A stretch of 64,000 bases of DNA from Phytophthora quininea (lineage: Eukaryota; Oomycota; Peronosporomycetes; Peronosporales; Peronosporaceae): NCBI GenBank assembly GCA_011947345.1, contig JAAVTG010000538.1, forward strand, positions 124,001-188,000, given 5' to 3'. The position numbers and the translations under genes are program-made. This document shows, in pieces, positions 43,376 to 54,812 of the stretch; positions within the stretch are counted from its first letter, which is position 1, and every line of letters starts with the position of its first letter. The notes below the pieces were generated by a model. The model saw only the letters and a program-made list of their open reading frames with translations. It searched no databases and had not been told where the DNA came from.

Positions 43376-46300
43376 TCACGACGTTGTCATGATTGCATTG
43401 AGTTCAAACAAGCGCTGAAGGAAGAGTGCGTAGTCCACAGCGTCAGGATTTCCCTCCATGCCAAAGTGTCGGAGCAGAGCGAACAGCTCCTGCTTCTGCA
43501 GCATAATGTCGAGTTGGTGAAGTGTCGACAGCAGCAAACTCGCCGGCACAAATTGTAGTGTCATGTTTTCAGGGCTTGTCATATATCGTGGCGAGTTTCG
43601 CAGTCGTCGCTGCAGCATTGCTAAGAATCGATCCAAATCGACACTCCCACCACCACCTTTGCCTCGAACGATCATCTGCCGAACAATCTCTCGGACTTTC
43701 AGCAACAGCTCCATTGAAAGAGGAGCCGCCCATTGTGCGAAGTGAGGGAGATCAAGGAAATGTTTGGACGGCGATCCGATATGCAAGAAAAACTGGCTGA
43801 TCAGGTGTGTCAATACGTCCAAGCGGTGGTGTGTTTCCAAGAGTTGCTTGAGTCGAGCAGGTGTCAAAGGATCGAATGTTGCGGCCATAACTTCCCGTTG
43901 TTGGCTTCGATTCGTAGCGGAAAGTCTTGGACTTCTTCTTGAAGTTGGACTGTCTGGAATCAAACAACACGGCCGCGTGAAACATGATCGCCTCGGACCA
44001 CACTGATCCATTGGTGGTGTAGTTGGCCCCACAAACAAATACTGGAAAGCTTGCGACGGTAAGATATTGCCCTTTAGATCCGCAAACTTGCTCACGATCT
44101 CCAAGATTTTAAGCTCAAACACCCGAAGACTCGATACAGTCTGGTGCTCTTCATCATTCACGGTCTCTTCTCGAGATCGACCGGTTTGAACTGGTTCAGC
44201 TCGTTGCGTCTTTGATACGGAAGCCTTCATTGAGGTGTCATTCGTAAATGCACCAGCTAGCTCTCGAAAGCGTTCAAACGTTACAATAGTCGATGAACCA
44301 CCTGCAATGGTCTGCATCACTGAGACTAAAGCGTCAGAGTTTTCTAATAAGGACATATCCGCTCCAGCCAGTTCTTTCGACACAATTCTCTTGAGGTCGT
44401 CCACGTTGAAATGGCATTTGCCGTCGGCGTCGAATTCATGGAATAATTTCTCCATTGCAGCAGTTGATAGTTGTCCATGTTTGGTTGTAAACTTTTGGCG
44501 AAGAATTGCCATCACTCGATCGTGCAGAATCCGTCGCGACTGCCGCTGTTGGTGGTCCAGCAAATATACTAACAAATGTGAGTAGTCGATGTCTCATCAC
44601 GATCCTGCTTGCCTGGGAATCGCCTCTGGAGAGCTCGAATTTCCCAGTCCTTCATGGACTTTTGTCTACGGCAGATCGTACCCCAAGCTCGATTCCAATC
44701 CTGAGAGTGGATAATGTCGACATGGTCGCAGTCAAAAGTCTCAAACGCTTTCTTCACTTCGACCAAAGAATGAGGAAGGCGCATCTCTTGAATCATCCTT
44801 TCCCAGTCGAGTAAACCTTCGAAAAATGTATCGAGATGAATTCTGCCTGCTCGATCAGGAGCAATAAACTGTCGTATCACGCAGTCAAGATCGTCTCGCT
44901 CTACGCCATCAACACCGAGCTGACGAAACATCTTGTCGATTTCAAGTATTAAAGCTTGAAGAGAGATCCACCCACCGTTTTTACGAGAATACTGTTCAAG
45001 TGAACTCTCGATATCGTAGGAGTTGAAACACTCCATCAGTAGGGTTTTGAGTGAGTCAACGTCGGTTGATAGTGTTTCGTTACCACCACGGAAATCACAA
45101 CGACCGGAGTTGTCATTTGAAGAACCGCTACCATGATTCCTTGCTACATGCCAGCATTTCTGGGCCAACAAGTCCTGCAGTTTCTTCACTGTAACCCAAC
45201 CTTTTTCACTTCTGTCGACTGAAGCAAACAGAAACAGCATCTCAACCATAGATAACGGAGTTGCAGCGTGGTCAATAAAGATATCGTAGAAGTCTTGAAT
45301 TTCGAGCCTGTGAGCTGCTCCACGGGTCGTCATTATGTCTGAGATCATCGTCTGCACTCGATCGCGTTCACGCACTAGTTTTCTTGGACGTCGTGTTCAA
45401 GAAAGTCGTCGCCTTTGACTTGTGGAGATCCAAAAACCAGCTTTAGTAATACATCGTATCGTAATAAAGGCTCACTCTTCGATGTATCTCCACCAATTTT
45501 CGATACCGATAGTACTTCTTCAAGCACAACCATATCGTCAGATGCAATGTGCGGACTAAAAATGCGACGAAAGTGCCTCCTTGAGACCGTAAATGTGTGT
45601 TTGGGATCCACCTTGTGGAAAATCTTGCAAACTTGCGAAAGAACATGCTTCTCCTTAGAAATATCGCTGCCACATAAAGTGAAGCGAATACCTCGCCAAA
45701 ACCCACATTGCAATGCCCGTTTTGTCTGCTTTGGCCGACCCATTTCGATGCCGACTGTAGCTGTCCCTAGTAGAGCATCCAACAAACTTGGGAAATCGAC
45801 ATAGGCTCCGGAGTTGTCCTTGGCACTTCGATCAATAAATGGCTGAGCTACTTGAACAATTTCTCGCTCATCCAGTGGGAATGGTAGTGTCAATGCGTGT
45901 TGTTTCACTAGGTCAACTTGGAACACTCGAAACAAATCTTGGACTAAAATGCTTCCGTCACGATTTCGGTCGTGCTTGGAGCATAGAGCGTCTAGCAACT
46001 GCCGAATATCTTCACGTCCAGGTTGGAAACCACTCGCAAAATATTGATCCAGCCGGAATAATATTTTCTTTTGGCAGAGTCACGAATGTTGGGCAGCGCG
46101 TAGAGGAGGATGTCGAACAGCACGTCGACAAGCTCCTTGTAGTCCAACTGAGCTTGCGAATTGAAAGTCATGCCCATACAAATCTCAACCAGTCGTACCT
46201 CGCTGACTTCGAGCTGAAATTCGTTCGATAGGACCCACCGTAATTCTCGCAAGTTTACAAACCCAGTTGATTTGTGATCACCTTGCTTCAGAAGCTCTTC

Positions 46301-48207
46301 CAGTCGCAACACACCCGAGCTTTACATAAAATAAATAAGTTAGCGAAATTGTCGATACGTCAACTTATAAACCAATACTCACTATTCCAGCTTGTTGGCA
46401 ATGTCAACGAGCTCTTTTTCGTGGAGGTCGACGACTTGTGCTAGTGATGTTACCGTTGTTGATGGTGCTGCAAACGTTTCCCTCTTGTGATCGGTCACTT
46501 TGACGGGAGATACTTCAATACTGGATGTCTTTAGTGTTGTTCGGCTTTTAGGTGACCATGGTGCAGGACCAGGGAGCCCTTCTTTCGGTTGCGAAGCGTT
46601 TGATAACGTCGCAGCCTCCAGTTGCTGACTGAGTCGGAGATTCGCGTCTTGCAGACTTGAAATGACGCCCATGAGCTTCTTGTTCTTCGACTCCAGCATC
46701 ACCGCCTTAGAGTTGGTATCGGCTGGTCGCTTAGAAGCAGAAGTATTTGCTTTTGATGATGTGACCCGAGACTGCCAGATATCGAGAGCCCTTAATGCCT
46801 CTCGGATATCGACCACGATTTCTCCACGTTCTTCCATGGCGAATTTGTACAAGAAATCCTGAAAGAATAAACAATAAAAACGCATTAGATGGAGGCTAAA
46901 TTTCCAACGCAGATTGTTCTTACCTCCATTTCCTCGGTGACAGGATCCATGCCATTGACGGACTCTGGATCAAGATCGAACAAAACTTCACACACGTGGC
47001 TCAATGCCACAAATTTGTGCTTCCGCGAATCGCCGTAGCAAAAAGCTTCACACAAATCAAGAGGCGATAGCTTCCGCACGTGCATGATTCGTTGAAACCA
47101 CGCATCTGGAGACTCGCTTTTGGCCCTGCTAGTGCGTTTTCCGGTCGGAGACTGAGTCTTCTTTAAAATTCCGTGAGACTTCTCTTGAGTGGGAGAAGGT
47201 CGCCGGATCTCTAGTGTATCAACATCGCCGTCCATAAAACGAGTTTTACGGCTTGAAGGTGACATCTTATCTCGCCGGTCTGAAGAGCTAAAAGCTTTCT
47301 TGTCGTGACCTTGATGCTGGGAAAGTCGCATGTACACTTGCTCGATCCGAGAATCACACAACTAGAAAATAAAGTTAGGAGGCAGACAATTATTGTTGCT
47401 TTTTCATGCTGGCATCGTACCTGCGAACGCCGGCTCAGGTATTCATGGATATCCTGGGTTGTGACGTGTCCTTCACCCGACACCATCTTCAGCTGCTACA
47501 ATCACTAATAAAGAGGCAAAGATAAAAGTGCACGACGACGAACACAGACCATTCTTCACACAAATCCGTCGCAATATATTTAGAGGCAGTGGTGGAGTAT
47601 CTCCCCACTTTCGCATGACCATCACTACGAAATAGTTAACACGAGACAACACTGCCGGACTAGATTGTCTGCATCGGCCTAGTAGTAAGATCATCACCAA
47701 ATATTCCTGCGATCGGAAAACGCCGTCGATTTTCAACTCAAGTCCACATCACCGGTTTATCAGTGACGCTGAATCCCACGTCCACCTCCCATGCGAACTG
47801 GGGGATGGCGTTCAGCAACCTCTTCAGCTCCAGATCTTTCATTTTCACGTCGTGCTCGGCAAGTAACGATCGAAGAAATTGAAACGACAGTCCACTAGGC
47901 GGGTTCTCGCGTGCACCATCCAATGCCTTTCGGAGGTCACCGATCGTTTGAATTCCAATAGATGACAGCATAGTTTCCGTCGAGGGTGCAATATTTCTCA
48001 GTTGGTTTACGTTGTCATCATCGCTGGTGATGTCGAGCACAACATCTTGCCGTCCGAAGTTTGCGGCGATCTCTGTCGGAACAGCAAAAATGATAGCTGC
48101 TTGACTGGGGTCCTCTTTATCGTATCCGCTATTCACAACCGATTCGACACGCGCAGGACATCTTCACCACTGACAGGATACGTTGGAGTTAACGCCATCA
48201 AGAACAT
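43376..48207 (-). CDS. Giant EF-hand-repeat protein, EFCAB6-like (about 1,528 aa; six frame breaks)
   Basis: Exons 48207-47560, 47495-47421, 47361-46924, 46858-46383 and 46319-43376. Six single-base losses (near 48137, 47754, 47735, 46027, 45380 and 44575) break the frame. With one base added at each, every exon length and phase agrees, which strongly supports one gene. The protein repeats a unit of about 100-150 aa with EF-hand-like loops. The clearest loop, DRNRDGSILVQD near 45950, is a canonical calcium-binding pattern; DADGKCHFNVDD near 44450 is another. One stretch (about 46400-46860) is a coiled coil with Ser/Pro-rich flanks. Length and architecture recall animal EFCAB6. Role inferred only: calcium-responsive scaffold, possibly flagellar (zoospores). 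Confidence 0.72.
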
Positions 48208-48306
48208 TCACAGCGTAACACGACTGGCTGTCGTCCCTGTTCCTGTTCCTGTCCGTGGAAAGCATGAAAACGAGTCGATCGTCGTCAAGCTATTCGCCTT
48301 TAGGAT

Positions 48307-49560
48307 TCAGTACAGACCAACAGTTGAAAGTGCTTCCGTCGAGAATATGTCACTTTGGGTAGACTCGGACTTTTGGTTGCCAAACGTTGCAACCTGTTTG
48401 TATCCATCCAGCGAACGTGCTTGAAAGTCTTTCGCGGAGACCAACCAGTCGTGAACTTTTGTTTGAAAGACTGCTCCTCGAAACGGAGCGCCTTGTCTTG
48501 TGTTCATCACATACTCCACTACATCGCTCCAATCGCTTTCGGTCATTGTCGACAATTGCTTCGCCACTAACTGTTCCACAAATCTGGAAGTCGTGACCGT
48601 GTATTTCATCCAGTTATTTGGCTGGGTAATATACTGGCAGATGCGGTGATCTTCGTTTCTCTGTTTGCCAAGAATGCGCTTCACATCGTCAATGTTCTCG
48701 ATTTTTGCAATTATTTCTTCGATCTCCTTCTGCCGATCCGAGACAATCTTTACGTCGGTCTCTAGACAGGCCTGAGCAACACCTCCGAAAATGTGGAAGC
48801 GATCTTCAACTTTGGGCACTACCATTTCCTCGTGTGAAGCTTCCATTGTCAAATTCAACCCCAACGCAGCAGCTCGAAGTTCCTCAACAGTCCACAACGG
48901 CATGACCACTCTCGGGAAAAGCGAGCTTCTCTCAATTATGTTTCTCCAAGTCTCATTCGGACTTGTGAATACCACCATTTTGCAGCCAAGTGTGGGGATT
49001 TGTGGCGCTCCATCCACCAAAGCAATGCGGTCTTTTCCAGCTTTCTTCGCGGTGTCACTAAGGAGCTTTTCCATTCTGAATGTGGTGGTATCTTACTGCC
49101 GAATCTCCTCGCCATTCGCTCACACCGCCACTTTCTCCCTTACGGATAGGTTTTTGCCGTATTTCTTGAAAGAGGTCAAGACAATTGAGATATGTTGGAA
49201 CTCGCGGCGGTAGCGCTGGAAAAAGTACACCAAGAAGAGGGGTTTTCCAATGCCTTTCAGTGAGCAATGTTAGCGTCACAAACTAGCGCTGACATAGTAT
49301 CAAAACTTACCAGGCGTTCCCGTTGCCGTCACAATGCGTTTGCGAGCACAGCGAGCGTCGTCTTCGTACAGCCATTTGATAATACCGCGGTAGTATATCG
49401 GGTAGCAGTCGCGAACGTAGAATGTCGACCTCTTGTACCGGAGTTGCAGCGGGAAGTCTGCGGGTATCTCCATCGTTCTGGGCTCCCCTTCGGTTCCTGG
49501 AATCGACATATTCTTCTCCTGTTGTGGCCGCGGTAGTGAGTTATCTCGCCCCCGTCCCAT
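48307..49560 (-). CDS. Crinkler/RHS-like P-loop NTPase without secretion signal
   Basis: Exons 49560 (or 49509) to 49311, 49253-49124 and 49075-48307, phases consistent, about 382 aa. The N-terminal block FYVRDCYPIYYRGIIKWLYE followed by a P-loop and then YFFQRYRREF resembles the NTPase module of oomycete Crinkler (CRN) and kinetoplastid RHS proteins. The P-loop is cut by the first intron after its Gly. The residue after the Lys is Pro instead of Ser/Thr, so nucleotide hydrolysis is doubtful. No signal peptide and no LFLAK-type translocation motif is seen, so it is probably an intracellular relative rather than a secreted effector. The C-terminal half has no recognised nuclease or kinase motif. 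Confidence 0.6.
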
Positions 49561-50139
49561 CAAGAGCGAAGAAAACTTCACACCCGTGGCTCCATGCCAC
49601 AAACTTCCCCAAGTCGGTGGTACGCCTGATACTCAAAGTCTGTGGGGTCATAGTGTAGTTGCGATCGCAAGAAGAAGGCGCAAACTGGAACTAGTCAACT
49701 CCAGCAACCATTTTCGAGGTCGCTATGGAGAGGCTGACAAAATTACGGTGATGTGAGTGGAGCAGCAGCTGGTGCGAGTGCAGCTGCAAATGCACCGGAA
49801 ATCATCGCTGCTGCTGATATGTTTGCGGTGGCTGCTTGTAGAGCGCCTGCAATTTCATCATCACCAAGGCTTATGCTCCACCGGAGCGTCGCAACACGAT
49901 AGGCGTAAGGCAAGATCAGCTTGTACCGAGCGTGAAAATAACATCTTATTTTCCACCAGGAGGATCTCATAAATCACATGTACCCATGTGGATTTTGTCT
50001 GATTCCTTGACTTGAGTTCAGTATACTACAACATCTGATACCAGTTTTATCAATCCGATCTTTCGTCGATCGGGTACGTCATTCTTCAATTTGCTGCCGA
50101 GTGCGCAAGAGCCTTCTCGTTCTACTCCATCACACGACC
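49561..50139. other. Intergenic with a strong core promoter
   Basis: 579 bp between divergent genes. A minus-strand frame near 49970-49743 ends in an Ala-rich tail but has no ATG or homologue. The right end carries the promoter at 50079-50092. Confidence 0.5.
50079..50092 (+). promoter_or_regulatory. Oomycete initiator-type core promoter of the first C2 gene
   Basis: TCATTCTTCAATTT matches the described oomycete core TCATTYYNCAWTTT at every position. It is 48 bp before the ATG at 50140, the expected distance for transcription start in these genomes. Confidence 0.7.
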
Positions 50140-51427
50140 ATGGGCCAAGGATCTTCTTCGGAGTCGTCCCCCACACCGCCGCCACCCCAGAGGACTCTCT
50201 GCTGGAGGTGGAGCTGCAGATCGTGTCCGCCAAGGTAGAACTCCCACCTACACTCTCGTTCTGCGTTCGCCCTACCTAACGTTCTACCTTCAACCGTTCC
50301 ACCATAGGACCTTGCTGCCGGCGACATCCTGGACCTCAAGGCTGCTCTCAAGGGCCACCTCTCGTCCAGCGACGCCTACGCTCTCATTGAAGTCGAGGGC
50401 AAGAAGCTGGCCTGGTAGGGCTCAACCTTTCACTTATTCTACTCCTTTTCATTCTACTTACCCTACCTTTTCTTCTTAGGACCCGCCCGATCTTCGACAC
50501 GTTGGAGCCTGTGTGGAACGAGACGTTCTTCTTCAAGAACGTGAGCCCCAACGCGCTCTGCAAGCTCTACCTCATGGACAAGGACGTCGGAGCCGACGAT
50601 CCGTTGGGCCAGACCCAGTTCAAGGCCGCCAACACGGACGGCAGCGAGACTACCTTCAACCTACCCATTAAACGTGGGGAGAAGGCGGCCGGCACTATCA
50701 CCGTTAAGGTCAAGAGCCACGCGATCCGCGCCAGCGCTGGCGCCCACCTAACCCAATACGGCCCTGTGCACTACTCGGCCCACCCGAGCTTCGCCACGGG
50801 ACTACTCACCCAGTCCATGTCGGACGACGACAAGCTCCAATCCACGTCCTACCACGTGCAGATGCACAACATCCAAGAGATCATGCCCAGGGACTTTGAG
50901 TGGAACAAAAACTACCCTACCATCCAAAAGATCTTCTCCCCGGACCACCCGAGTCGCCCATGCTGCGTAAAGCAGTGCAGACCCAGCACGCGCTGGTCTA
51001 CAAGCACGACTCGCACACGACGTACGGCACGTTGAAGTCGCATGGAGACTTCTTCGACTTGTTGCACGACGGGAAGCGTCTGGACAAGACGGTGCTGTTC
51101 ACGTACGCCATGACCAGCCACGGCTGGTTCTTCTCCGAGACTGGCGCTGCCTTCTTCAAGGACATGCTGTCCAAGCACATGCTCCATTGCGGTGCGGCCT
51201 TCTCGGTCAAGTACGCTGGCGAGTTCCATATCGAGAAGGGACACTTCGGCAAGCACAAGCTGGTCATTGACAACAACAGCGGCACGTATGCGCCGCCGAA
51301 GGAGGCGCTCCCACAACTGGAAGCGCTCTTTGAGAACAATTTCCCGGGCATTTCGGTCAAGGCCTTGGACCGCGACGACTCGGAGCTTAAGAAAGAGCGT
51401 CAGGAGATCCTTGACGCCTGGGCGTAA
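50140..51427 (+). CDS. C2-domain protein, copy A (two frame breaks)
   Basis: Exons 50140-50234, 50308-50414 and 50480-51427, about 383 aa when one C is added at 50185-50188 and one at 50948-50950. Copy B at 53331 has the intact frame at both places, which supports errors here. The N-terminal C2 domain runs over residues about 20-150: EVELQIVSAK, then [28 protein letters not shown] and MDKDVGADDPLG, where the Asp positions fit a calcium-binding C2 loop. The remaining 230 residues ([42 protein letters not shown]) form a conserved domain I cannot name. Probably membrane-associated on calcium binding. Confidence 0.78.
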
Positions 51428-51607
51428 AAGGCAGCTATGTCTTCGGTCGCAACCGACCGATAGCTTTCCGTTTAACTGGCAGTGAGAAATGCATGTCCTA
51501 GTACGTGAACTGCTGTGTGCTGTCAGCAAAGTTAACCTACATCTGAGCCGGGCGCAGACCAGTAGACGAATCGTCCGAAGATCGCAACAATCCAATCCAC
51601 CACAGGA

Positions 51608-53164
51608 ATGACAACAGCCAACGAGGACGAAGGTATCATTAGTTCGCTGTCCTCCAGTTATGGCAGCGTCCCAGTCCAAGAGCTCAAGATGAAGCTGACG
51701 GCTGAGACTGCAGAGGAGCTCACCGGAAGTGGCTCATGCTGGCCATCCTGTCGGTGCTCAGCGCTCTCAACCAGGGCATCTGCTTCTCGTACGCTCCGAT
51801 CGCCAGCATCGTCGAACAACGCTGGCAGCAGCACGTGAGTAGCAACGAATTGTGGATTTCCACGCTGGTGTAGGAGGCTGACGAGGTATTATCACTGATG
51901 TCCTTGTAGATCCACTCGACGGAGCTCATCACGGTCTACTTCGTGTCGTACATTCCGTGCTCGTTCCTCGGGTCGTGGGTCATGGACAAGGAAGGCCTGC
52001 GCTACGGCGTTCTACTCGGTGGCTTTCTGCAGGCTGTCGGTGCGAGCTTGCGCTACTTTGCGTGCGCGTTTGACCCGGTCGGAGAGGCGTACGTGACCTT
52101 GGCGGGTCAGATCGTGGCGTCCATGGCCATGCCGTTCATGGTCAACTCGCCGGCGGTGTTGTCGGCGAACTGGTTCCCTCCGTCGATGCGGGCCACGTCC
52201 ACGAGCGTCGCCGTGAACGCCAACGCCATGGGCACTGCGTTCGTGTACCTCAGCGCTCCGTTCGTGGTGCTGTCGAGTGACGACGTGCCGATGTGGAATC
52301 TGTGCGTGGCGGTGGTGGCGGTGGTGTCGTGGGTCGTTGGCGTGTTGTTCTTCCGGTCGTTCCCGAAGACTGCGGTGCCTCCGTCTGGCGTGTCCGACCT
52401 GCAACTCGGCAGCGACTACGACTGGGGCCAATGGGCCAGCGCGTTCACCCACCGCGGCTTCTGGCACACGGTGGTGGTGTTTTCGTTGGCGGAGTGCGTG
52501 CTGAACGCCATGTGCACTCTGATCGGCAAGTTCCTGAGCGTGGACCACTTTTCCAAGGCGGAGATCGGTCTGGTGGGGGCGGCGTTCATCGTGAGCTCGC
52601 TCGTGGGCGGCCAGTTCATCAGCCACTACGTGGATCGCAAGCGCAACCACAAGACGGCGCTGCAAGTGTGTTTGTTGCTGACGGCCGTGGCGCTGGCAGC
52701 GTTTCGGTCGTCTCCGAAGTCGGACATCCATGCGTCTCTGGCGAGTTTGTTGTTCCTGGGAGCTGTGTTGGGTCCGATCCAGCCGGTTGTGTTGGAGTTG
52801 GGCGTGGAGTGCGCGTACCCGACGAGCGAGGCGACGGTGGCCGCTCTGCAGCAATTGTGCGGCAACTTTTTATCGGCGGTGGTGGTTCCTGGTTTGAGTG
52901 CATTACGACGTACTCACACGGATGCAACTGGCCATGTTCCTCCGCAATATTTTTATGCCAGCCCGGAGTGGGTCTTGTGTTTCATGACGACGGTGACGAT
53001 GTTCATCATCTGCTTCTAGTACGTATTGCTACGTCTTCAGTAGTGTTTTTGTTCTAACTGTACCGTGAAGTGATGGCAGATTCAAGCGATACACTGAGGA
53101 ACTGAAAGCTGTCCGTCTCCACGACCAAACATTGCCAAGGTCCATACACAGAGGACTCTCCTAG
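51608..53164 (+). CDS. MFS transporter, SLC49/FLVCR-like, copy A (one frame break)
   Basis: Exons 51608-51834, 51910-53018 and 53071-53164, about 476 aa with one C added near 51723. Without it the first transmembrane helix is out of frame, although an internal Met just after the break could start a shorter protein. The core of 1.34 kb, intron included, is nearly identical to copy B on the other strand. The 5' exon (MTTANEDEG) and the C-terminal exon (DGRFKRYTEELKAV) differ. Signature loop NWFPPSMRATSTSVAVNANA and basic loop DRKRNHKT are as in the 41765 gene. Substrate unknown. Confidence 0.8.
51633..52973 (+). repeat. Inverted repeat arm A (MFS core)
   Basis: 1,341 bp almost identical to the reverse complement of 54986-56325, including the 75-bp intron, which shows only two differences. 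Identity stops abruptly at both ends. Confidence 0.85.
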
Positions 53165-53330
53165 TCAACAATTCTGTCCATGAGCACCTGCGTGGGTGCA
53201 TTCTGCTTTGCCTTGCTGTTGGAACCAGCAGTTGGCGTATAAATAAGACGCTTTTTGTTTTCTCCATCAAAGCCTCTCAAAACAACCGTCGCATCATCAA
53301 GCGAATTCCCCTGTGTGGGTGCGTTCTGGC

Positions 53331-54711
53331 ATGGGCCAGTCTCCGTCTAGCGACTCCGAGGCCAAGACCCACTCGACCCACGAGCTGTTTCCGATGCCGT
53401 CGTCTTCGTCGTCGCTCTCTGACGTTCTCCTGGATGTCGAACTGGAGATTGTGTCCGCCAAAGTAATGTTCGTTGCATTTCTTACGAATATGTGTAAGTC
53501 ACTAACTATAATATCCTAGGGCATTCTTGCAGGCGATTACTTGGGACTGACCGCCGCACTGAAAGGCCAATGGTCGTCCAGTGACGCCTACGCTGTTATC
53601 GAAGTCGAAGGACGCAAAGTCGCCTGGTCAGGAGAATTGTTCTTACATTGATGGCACAGTACTGATAGCAGTATTTTGTTTCGTATTTCTTGTAGGACTC
53701 GTCCGATTTTCAATACGCTGGAGCCTGTGTGGAATGAGACCTTTTTCTTTAAAAGTGTCAACCCCAACGCCGTCTGCAAGTTGTATCTCTTCGACAAGGA
53801 CATGAACGTGGACGACCCGTTGGGTATGACGCAGTTCACTGCAACTGACACGGATGGCGCCACCTCCACGTTCGAGTTGCCAATCACCTTCAATGGCAGA
53901 AGTGCCGGCTCCATTGTCGTCAAAGTCAAGTCGCACCCTATTAACCCTGAGGGCTACTCAGTTCTCCATCAATATGGACCTGTCCGATACTCGGTACACT
54001 CGAGTATGACTGCAGGCTTTATGACTGGGTCGCTGTCCAACGAGGATCGCATCGAGTCATTGGCGTACCATGTGCAGCTCCAGAATGTTCACCAGTTCTT
54101 ACCCAAAGACCACGAGTGGAACAAGAATTACCCGACGATCCAGCGGATCTTCTCTCCCGACTATCCCGAGTCCCCAGTTCTCCGCAAGGCCATTATGGGG
54201 CAACACGTCATGGTCTACATGCACAACACGACCACGCTGTACGGCTCCATGTCGACACCGAACGATTTCTTCAAGCTCGTCCACGACGGTCGACGTCAGA
54301 ACAAGCAGGTGTTGTTTACCTACGTGATCACCAAGACGGGTTGGTATTTCTCGGAGACTGGCGCTGATTTCTTCAAGGACATGCTGTCGAAGCACATGCT
54401 GCACTGCGGCGCGGCATTCTCCGTCTTGTACGTACAACTCTTCTTGAAGTTTAGGGATAGCAACAAGTTTATTGATGATCTTTATGTTTGACAGATACGC
54501 TGGAGAATTCTGGATCGAGAGCGACCTGTTCGGCGAGTCCAAGCTGATTATTGACAACAACAGCGGCACCTACGCGCCGCCGAAGGAGGACCTGCCGCAA
54601 CTCCAGGCGTTGTTTGAAAGCAACTTCCCAGGGATGAAGGTCGGAGCTTTCGATCGCGACCACGAGGAGAACCAGAAGACGCGCAAAGAAATCTTGGACT
54701 CGTGGATGTGA
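53331..54711 (+). CDS. C2-domain protein, copy B
   Basis: Exons 53331-53462, 53520-53626, 53696-54427 and 54495-54711 give 395 aa, no break. Exons 2 of copies A and B are both 107 bp. Copy B has an extra intron (54428-54494) before YAGEFWIE, where copy A has none. C2 domain: [50 protein letters not shown]. The downstream domain is as in copy A ([33 protein letters not shown]). It lies between the two MFS copies, with the loop of the inverted repeat around it. Confidence 0.88.
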
Positions 54712-54812
54712 TGGCCGAGACCTCGTTGCAATACACAACCAAAGCAGTTTATTGCTTTATCTGAGCCCCCCTCCCCGCCCTCTTTCTACACGAACTAGCT
54801 CACAGCTCACAG

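Noticed and set aside
49743..49970. Ala-rich minus-strand frame of 75 codons
   Set aside because: No ATG at the frame start, no homologue in the window, and it lies in the promoter gap between divergent genes.
52012..52854. 280-codon Arg/His-rich minus-strand frame, also seen at 55105-55947
   Set aside because: It is the antisense of the MFS core and is duplicated only because the core is duplicated.
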